Shown piece by piece: positions 56,869 to 64,000 of a DNA stretch of 64,000 nt (the stretch's first letter is position 1; each line of letters opens with the position of its first letter). The notes below the pieces were generated by a model, which saw only the letters and a program-made list of their open reading frames with translations, was not told the origin of the DNA and made no database searches. Source of the DNA: Cylindrobasidium torrendii FP15055 ss-10 (Eukaryota > Basidiomycota > Agaricomycetes > Agaricales > Physalacriaceae); NCBI GenBank assembly GCA_000934385.1, contig KN880546.1:1-64000 (forward strand). Direction: 5' to 3'. The translations under genes and the position numbers were made by a program.

Positions 56869-59800
56869 TTCGTTCTCCCACATTGTTTATACAGCGTATT
56901 TATGTGCTGCTTTCGCTCTACTTTTCTTTTTGAATATATGTACATGTCCGAGTATAGGTTGTAAATCTTGTTGGTTATTTATTACGCGTAGAAATCCCCC
57001 TTGTACTTGTAGTTTAAAAAAACCTCCCAGCTGTCGCTGCAAACGGATACATAATGGAACAGTTCTCCACACTGCACTTCCAGCTTCTTTCGCTTGACCA
57101 CGTCGTCTTGTCTACAAAGGCAAAGTGGGGACTGTAGATCTCGGCGGTAAAATTCATCTAGAAGGTCTGCTGCTTCGTGCCCGCCGAAAATTCACCCAGT
57201 ATTCAGGGAAGGCGCTCCATTTGTACCCGGAGCTCAATAGACCTGGCTATGTCGCTTTCTGGGGGCGAGGCAAGACCCTGTGAGGCTGCTGTGAGGGTTG
57301 TTTACATACCATCCTTTGCGGCCAGCGTCAAATCGAAAATAAGTAAAGAAAACACTAGGCGAAGGGGCTAGGAGGCCCACTCGAGTCGTGGCGTTCGGCC
57401 ATTACTTGTGAAGCAACCACTGTCAACGGACGCCACAGTATCCAAGGACCAAAGTCCCCTTCATTCTAGGATTGGCTGCTGGATTTATGCTTCAAGTAGC
57501 CTCGAGCTTGTGCAAGACAAAAGAGGCAACCACAAACATTTCCTTCCACATTCATCTATGAATGATGGTCACGTCGCGCGCGTCGCGTCTTTCGATCGCG
57601 TCCGAGACGCGTTCTCCTCTCTGGTTCATTTGGGCGGAATCAAATATCCCGCCCCACGGGAGATTATTCCATCGTGGGCGCGCGCAGCAGCTGCTCAGGC
57701 AAAATACCAGCCGACTGTGTGGCGCTCGACATTCTCAAGGACCCTTCTACCAACTTCTACTTACCACAAAGCGGAAAGGAGATGTGTACTAGTGGTTCCT
57801 ACGCTTCGGTACAGTTCAATTGCTGAACATACTGGAGCTGGCGAACGGTTGCTAAGCGGCGCGCCAGTTCAAGGACCCCGAGGCTACCGCGTTCTCAACA
57901 AATACTTCCCCTGCCCTCATTCAGCGTGAGCTTGTTCTCAGAGTCCCAATTCTAAAGTCGTAAAAACCCTGCAAAAAATGTCAAAGTTTCCTATCCTGTG
58001 CCACTCCGTCTGCTCCGCGTCCGACGAGGCGCACTAGAATTTAGAAAGTCACGCGTAGAAACACAAGAAGACTCCGCCTCTCCTCTCCGATGCTGCAATT
58101 CGGAATTCGCGCACGCCACATTCCATTGGAAAAGTGCTCTCTTGTCCTCACCGCGCCGCGTCCTCCCCCGGATCCTTATTGGCCCGTCTCCCGCATTCGA
58201 CTGCGAGTTGTGGGCTGGCAACGGCAAGCGGTAACCTAGCTCGGCATTGTCGGGGGCCATGTATCCCTCAAGAGTTCACCCCATCTCTGCAATCGCTCCG
58301 GGGTCGTCAGTGTCGTAGCCAGGGAGCACTTTCATGGGAGAAGCAAAAACACTGGTTGTCAAGCAATGGATATGGATAGAGCTTTTCATTTTGGATGCGT
58401 GTGTGATAAGCCCGTACGTGAAGTCCCCTCCGTAGTGCTGCAATAGGATGGAGGTTATGTACAGAGGAGTTAAGGTCCCTGCTATTCCCAAGGGAATGCT
58501 TTTGAATTCGGGTGACAGGCCAGCGTATGCACCGGCTTTTCTGAGACCTTTCCCAGTGACAGCGAGCGCCTTGCCAATGGACAAGACGATTAACACGGTC
58601 GAAGACGTGTTCGTTAAAGAAAGATGAATTTCTCCTCTCTGCCTTACACTTGTTAGCTCTCCGCATTCAATTCAAAATGTCTCGAACATACAGTTCCTTG
58701 TCACAGTCGAGGAAGTGGACTGGTGTGGGTGCTTCTGGAATGACTGTAGAGAACGCTGGCGACATCCCCTTGGATAAATTCTTGAGATTCTTGTACCAGC
58801 TCAAGAAGCAGAAGGGTGGAGTCAGCTACGGGGGTCTTTGTCCGTCGGGGCGCCTGACCATGAGTGGGGTCGTCCGCTGGATGGAAACCTACCGGCCTGC
58901 CCAGTCCACCTGCAGCGGCAAGGACGAGTCGGAAGGGCACTTTTACCAACAGATAACGAGAGACCACGAAATTTGTGCGAGTCGGACTCAGAGGCGCGCT
59001 AGGCATACAGTAACAGCGGAAGGGGAAATGCATTACAGTAGATTTGAATTATTTGAATAGTCGGTGGGTGTGCCGGGGTCCCTTGCATGGTTGGAATCCA
59101 TACGGAGATCCAGAAGTGCAGCCCTGCCAATGAACGCGGCGGGATAAGGCGTGGTTCAAGCGCTAGAGAGATAATGCAATCGCGCACTCGGGCGCCATAC
59201 AGAACGGCAAGCGTAGTGTATGGATATCCTTTCTCTAAGTGGGTCTTTGTTGAGGAACACGACGGACAAGACGCATGGCGTTGACACGCAAACTCGATTA
59301 GAGGATTGGACGAGTGCATACACATCGTTCGCCGTCGAGAAGAAAATTAGACGCGTCTAGTCTGTCAATGCTTGAGCGCTTGAGCACCGAGAACATTGCG
59401 CAGAGTCACTTGATGAATCTAGAAACCAGGGCGTCAATGACGAGTGCAGGTTATAGAGTGCCACGCAGACACAGAGTAGCAGCATGCTATCGTCCATTTC
59501 CAAGCGTTCGTCACGATGACGGTTTGCGTATACGGAGGCAAGGAGCGCGAGGAGTTTTGGGGGACGCGGTCAAGAACGTCCAGAGTGTGAGCCCGTCTCG
59601 GGCGCGGCCATCCCCACTGGGTACGAACCGTACGATATTCGCATAGCACATGTAGTCACTGTCCCTCGAGTGCGGAGCAAAGCCTTGGTTTCTCACGCTG
59701 CACTGACCAAACCTTGCTCTTCATAGTGGTTCACCGAAAAAGGAAAACTTGCCCTAGGCTTAGCCCTTGCAAGTCGGCCAAAGAGGTGCCACTTGGCCGA

Positions 59801-61121
59801 TGTAGCAGTGTTTGAGTTCGAGGGGATCGGCAAAGCGTGTGAGGGTCCGGGATTCCTGTACAAGCATGGACGGGCATAAACGGATAGCAATACGACGCCC
59901 CTCATAGCTTTGTAGCTGTGTAGAGTGGTGAGCTGATATTGTAATGAGTTGCTCGTTGCCGATCTGCGTACATTGAAAAACGAGAGCCTGGCAGCATAAG
60001 CGCCATAAGCTCTGGTCGTGCTCAGAGTGACGATGCTAGGGACATGCAATTTTTAGAGAGCTGTGAACGGGTGGCTGTAAGAAGGATTCCGCATATAAAG
60101 GCAGTACACAGAACCGTTGACCCGCGGCAGTTTGTAGAGCTGCAGCGACTCAGTTAACACAATAAATGACGGTTCGTCAACTCCGATTGAACGATGGAAC
60201 CCTCGAATAAGCTCCTGTAACGACGAGCACGGTCAGAAAAGGACTTGTCACGAGTGCCGCTGCAGACCTTTCACAAGTGGAACAAACGAAGTGGCCAGAT
60301 TCGGGTAGCTAGAGGACCTAGGTGGATGAGGATAATGAGAGCGAAAGGGCAAGGGCAGGTCGCTGTATGGGTGGGAAGAAAGTACGGGGTTGCCTGAGGT
60401 CACGTCCACGCCGAAATCTATTCAGTATTAGCATAGAGGACCAGTGTGTACAAAGGCCGAAGAGGTGTCCACAGCTGTGAAGCAGTAACGCTGACGGCGT
60501 CTGCCGATGCCTGGGCCGTGATAGTAGCGAACTGAGATATCTGCGACATGAGTAGAGTTGGAGTTCAATTATTGTGTATGTTGGGGCTCCGTCCATCGAG
60601 GATGGCCATAGATGCCCAAAGCTGAGACGTTTCTGCTTGAAAATTTGTCACAGACCAAGGGCTTCTTATGCAGCTGCTTCGTCGACGTAGAGCGAGGTGC
60701 ATCTAAGTACCTACCTCCGAAATTGACTTTACAACGGCCGAAAGTCCAGCACTAAGCTTTGTTTGAGACGGACAGAACCCGGAGATGGTGGAAAGGATGC
60801 GGTGCGCTCGGCAAGCACAGCTGCTACGCTTTCGGGGTCCCTCTGAGATTTACGCAACGACCGGCTCCCCCACTGCGAATCGGCGATCTCAATTTCTTTG
60901 GTAGAAGTAGCCCGACGGTTAGTAGGAAATCGGCAACGCCCCATACTATCCATGAACGTCGTGAACAAGCCGAGCAAGCCGCGACCCTGCCGGCCAGCCC
61001 AATTGGGAAAATGATTCTCACGCCAAAAAATCTTGATCGCGATCAGTTGCAAGCACTCTCGGCGGTCATCTTGCGTTCATCTACACCTTCACCAAATCCT
61101 GCTCATCTGTAGCTGGATAAA
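56869..61121. other. Gene-poor block, 4.3 kb
   Basis: No gene recognised. Open frames reach 173 codons (57408-57929, plus, no early ATG) but lack family motifs. The plus frame 58678-59060 (MSRTYSSLSQSRKWTGVGAS) and minus 58276-58596 (a glycine/leucine-rich stretch) are not convincing. It should include the GATA gene 3' UTR and the eIF3d promoter. Confidence 0.5.
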
Positions 61122-62876
61122 ATGGCGTCTTTCGTGCTTCCGCACATTCACGACTCTCCTGATGGCGCCTGGGGACCGCCACAGAACCTTCCATCACCTT
61201 CGTCGATTCCCTACGCGCCCTATAGCAAAAGCGACAAGCTTGGCCGATTTGCCGACTGGAACAACACTACCAGCACTGGTATGACTTCGACCTATCCTGA
61301 TGGCGCTCCCCGTGGACCTGGCGGCGGAAGGAAAGAGGTGTTCGGCAGTGGGACTGGTGCATTCGCGTACTTCCATGTCGAGGATGAGTCGAGCTTCAGC
61401 GTCGTCGACAACAACACAAGAGGACAAGCTGGTCAGAGGGGCAGGGGAGGTGCTGGTGGTGCACGCGGACGGGGAGGTGGTCGTGGTGGAAATACGGGAA
61501 TGCGCCAGGGCAACCAGGCAGGCCAGTCTGGACGAGGTGGTGGGCAGCAGCGTGGTGGAGGACAACGCAGAGGCTGGAGGGACTTTGACAAGGTGTGTTG
61601 TATCGCAATACAACCGAAATCGGTGCTCATCCGTCTGTTAGAATGCCCGCGCACGCGAAGCTAGCGTTGTCATCTCTCCAGCTTGGAACATGCTCGAAGA
61701 GGTCGAGTTCCACAGGTTGTCCAAGCTCCGTCTTCAAGTAGATGATCCAGAGGATGTGTACGCTAGCGCCATTCCCAATCTATACTCCCTTCTAACTGCA
61801 TTTTCAGTGGCTCATATGGTCGTCTCTACGCATACGACAAAAACTATGACAGGATAACCACCAAGACCGAGAAGCCGTTGCAGCTTGTGGATCGCCTAAA
61901 ATACAATGTCACTACTTCGGATGACCCTGTCATCAGCAACCTCGCACAACAGGGCGCGGCTACCGTCTACACAACCGATGCCATCCTCTCTGTCTTAATG
62001 ACTGCGCCTCGCTCAGCATACCCATGGGATATTGTCATCACCCGTACTGCCAATGGTCTGTTCCTCGACAAGCGTGATGGCGGCGCATTCGACTCTATCA
62101 CTGTCAACGAGAACGCAGCCGACCCACCAGCACCAGGAGAAGGCATCAATAGCCTGGGCCGCCTCTCCCTCGAGGCAACCTTCATCAACACCAACTTTGC
62201 CTCCCAAACTGTACTCGAGAGTGCCCCTGCTCTTGACATGCAAAATCCGAATCCCTTCATCGGTGGCGAGGATGAAAACGAACCAGTCGCTAGTTGTGCG
62301 TACAAGTACCGTGTCTACGACTTGGGCATCACAGAGGAGGAGGATGTCCGCCTTTGCGTGCGTACCGAGGCGGATGCTTATGCTCCCCAAACGAAGGGTC
62401 TCGTCACAATCCGTGCGTTGAACGAATTCGACACTCGTGCACCCGGTGCTGGAGGTGCTCCGGACTGGCGCACCAAGCTTGACAGCCAGCGTGGTGCTGT
62501 CGTCGCGACAGAGATGAAGAACAACTCGTGCAAGCTTGCCAAGTGGGTTGTGCAGTCTATTCTTGCCGGTTCCGAGGCCCTCAAACTCGGCTACGTCTCT
62601 CGCGCCAACCCCCGCGACAACACTCGCCATGTTGTCCTGAGCGCCGTCAGCGTGCGACCCACGGACTTTGCTGCTCAGCTTGGCGTTGCTCTCCCCAATG
62701 GATGGGGTATTGTGCGTTCGGTCATCGACATGTGCATGAAGCACCCTGAGGGCAAGTATGTTCTGGTGAAGGATCCCAACAAACCTGTCATTAGGCTGTA
62801 CAATGTTCCCATGTCTACTTTTACCGCAGAGGATGATATGGTTGAGGATCTTCCGGATGTTGCGGAGGAAGAGTAG
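61122..62876 (+). CDS. Translation initiation factor eIF3 subunit D
   Basis: Cap-proximal subunit of eIF3 that helps recruit mRNA to the 40S ribosome. Starts MASFVLPHIHDSPDGAWGPP; SIPYAPYSKSDKLGRFADWN is the eIF3d start. An RGG-rich region follows (GQRGRGGAGGARGRGGGRGG). After two introns come WNMLEEVEFHRLSKLRLQVD, SYGRLYAYDKNYDRITTKTE, ISNLAQQGAATVYTTDAILS, WDIVITRTANGLFLDKRDGG, SLGRLSLEATFINTNFASQT, YKYRVYDLGITEEEDVRLCV, KWVVQSILAGSEALKLGYVS and YVLVKDPNKPVIRLYNVP, with acidic end VEDLPDVAEEE. Complete. The second intron splits after PEDV (donor GTACGC). Confidence 0.96.
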
Positions 62877-63170
62877 AGTATTGTAGCGCTAGTGTTGCTG
62901 TATCCATGCAGGTTCCATGTATAGTATCCCTGTACAAATTTGCAATGTCGGAATCTCGAAAACCGGTGCTCCCTTTCGTTTTGTCTATGAATACGTGTAC
63001 CGGGCCATCAGAGTGAAGTGCACTTGAGCATGCTGTGAGTCTCCTGTGAGTTGGTATGGCTGGGATTCGAACTCATGGCGATCGAAGTGCTCCGTGATCC
63101 GTTCGGACTTCTGATAACGTCCGCAATTTCAAGCTCTTGTTCGACAACCACCACCCACCACCTCATCAGT

Positions 63171-64000
63171 ATGAAGTAAGTGTTTGCTATTGTAACCACC
63201 TCTCTATCTCATTCTGCTGTGACTATAGTGTCGTCCGGGAAATTAACAAAATCAATGAGGCCGAGCTCAAGATGGGCATTTCTGGCTCATGGCACGACGA
63301 GTACAAAGAATCAGCCTATGTCTTTGTTGGCGGCCTCAACACTGAACTTACTGAAGGAGATGTCATAACAATCATGTCCCAGTGCGTCATATGCCACACC
63401 CTCTGTCCCATTTTTCTCATCTCTCGCATAGATTTGGTGAAATAGCCAACATAAATCTACCTCGGCACAAAGACACGGGCGCGCCCCGTGGCTTTGCTTT
63501 TGTGATGTATCTTGACCAGCGTTCGACCGTCCTGGCCGTTGATAATCTGAATGGCGCCCAAGTCGTTGGACGAACGCTGAGGGTGGATCACGTGAAGGAC
63601 TATAAGCAAGGACGCGTGAAGAACGACGAGGGTGAATGGGAAGACAAGGACGCGGAGGATATGAACGCCATGCCCGAAGTCGCTGGCGCGGCGGCGGAGA
63701 GCGACGATACAGATGAGGACGACGGCATTGACCCAGAGGACCCAATGGCGGACTACCTACGTGCCCAAAAACGAGCAGAGAACAAGACGGACAAGAAGAA
63801 GAAGAAACATGAAGGAGAGACGAAGGAGGAGAGAAAGGCGCGCAAGGCTGCGAAGAAAGAGAAAAAGGCAAAGAAGGGGAAAGCCTCGGATGGGATGCGC
63901 GCCGTCGAGGCTCTGTTGGCTGGCTGGGACTCTCGTGGGACTCGGAAACGAAGCAGGGAACGCTCGGACTCGCCAGACTCGCGTCGAATGGACACTCGCT
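63171..64000 (+). CDS. IST3: RBMX2/Ist3 splicing factor (3' end cut off)
   Basis: U2 snRNP/RES-complex protein with one RRM. The start codon ATGAA is split by a phase-2 intron (GTAAGT...CTATAG), giving MNVVREINKINEAELKMGIS, GSWHDEYKESAYVFVGGLNT (RNP2 VFVGGL), ELTEGDVITIMSQ. After a further intron it continues YGEIANINLPRHKDTGAPRG, FAFVMYLDQRSTVLAVDNLN (RNP1 RGFAFVMY), GAQVVGRTLRVDHVKDYKQG. An acidic stretch and lysine-rich tail with RKRSRERSDSPDSRRMDTR run to the window edge, so the stop is not seen. Partial gene. Confidence 0.95.

Noticed and set aside
57408..57929. 173-codon plus-strand open frame
   Set aside because: Starts at a non-ATG codon, has no family motif, and its first ATG lies well inside. 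Likely chance.
62013..62744. 243-codon minus-strand frame opposite eIF3d
   Set aside because: Antisense shadow of the strongly conserved eIF3d exon.
63058..63160. tRNA-like B box (GAGTTCGAATCCC on the minus strand) before the RBMX2 gene
   Set aside because: The T-arm stem pairs poorly (three of five pairs), no acceptor stem or clear anticodon stem can be built, and only a weak A-box-like block (TGTCGAACAAG) lies upstream. At best a tRNA pseudogene.

Overview
This 64 kb window reads as nuclear DNA of a mushroom-forming basidiomycete (Agaricomycetes). Genes are split by many short introns (about 45-70 nt, GT donors of GTGCGT/GTAAGT type, CAG/TAG acceptors). Coding density is high in most of the window. 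The gene content also fits: an AA9 lytic polysaccharide monooxygenase, an Agaricomycete-type DUF6535 membrane protein, F-box-like proteins and a KRE6/SKN1-type GH16 protein. I see no rRNA, CRISPR array, intact transposon or convincing tRNA.

Region 1 (1-11 kb). After about 1 kb of non-coding sequence with imperfect direct repeats comes an AA9 LPMO on the minus strand. Next are delta-1-pyrroline-5-carboxylate dehydrogenase, a PPIL4-type cyclophilin with an RRM, a DUF1992/DNAJC28-like protein, COA3, a FAHD1-like hydrolase and MGM101. Five of these six consecutive genes belong to mitochondrial families.

Region 2 (11.5-22 kb). It holds a conserved-looking 545-residue protein I do not recognise, two related epoxide-hydrolase-like genes (one without and one with a signal peptide) on either side of a serine-rich disordered protein, and an F-box-like/leucine-rich protein.

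Region 3 (22-34 kb). It holds a glycerophosphodiester phosphodiesterase-family enzyme, an Slc1/PlsC-type lysophosphatidate acyltransferase, an unknown protein, a DUF4504/C1orf74-like protein and an F-box protein that needs a GC-AG intron. Then come an unknown five-exon protein with a predicted membrane helix and a DUF6535 membrane protein.

Region 4 (34-49 kb). It holds a SET/MYND methyltransferase-like protein, a KRE6-type beta-glucan synthesis protein, an alpha/beta hydrolase, NOP14, an aldo/keto reductase, low-confidence gene relics, a Derlin (ERAD) and an NTF2/SnoaL-like protein.

Region 5 (49-64 kb). About 6.3 kb and 4.3 kb show no recognisable genes. They flank a short UBAC2/Dsc2-like rhomboid pseudoprotease and a GATA-type zinc-finger factor with an unusually long finger. 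The end is ordinary housekeeping: eIF3d, then the start of the RBMX2/Ist3 splicing factor, cut by the window edge.

The genes do not form one pathway. Themes are mitochondrial upkeep, ER/membrane lipid and protein quality control, cell-wall glucan, and RNA/ribosome biogenesis. The best candidates for undescribed biology are the unknown proteins at 11550-13346 and 29210-30182, the DUF6535 protein and the shortened Dsc2-like protein. Splice sites were inferred by eye from reading frame and family conservation, so CDS ends are gene-model extremes (start codon to stop codon, introns included).
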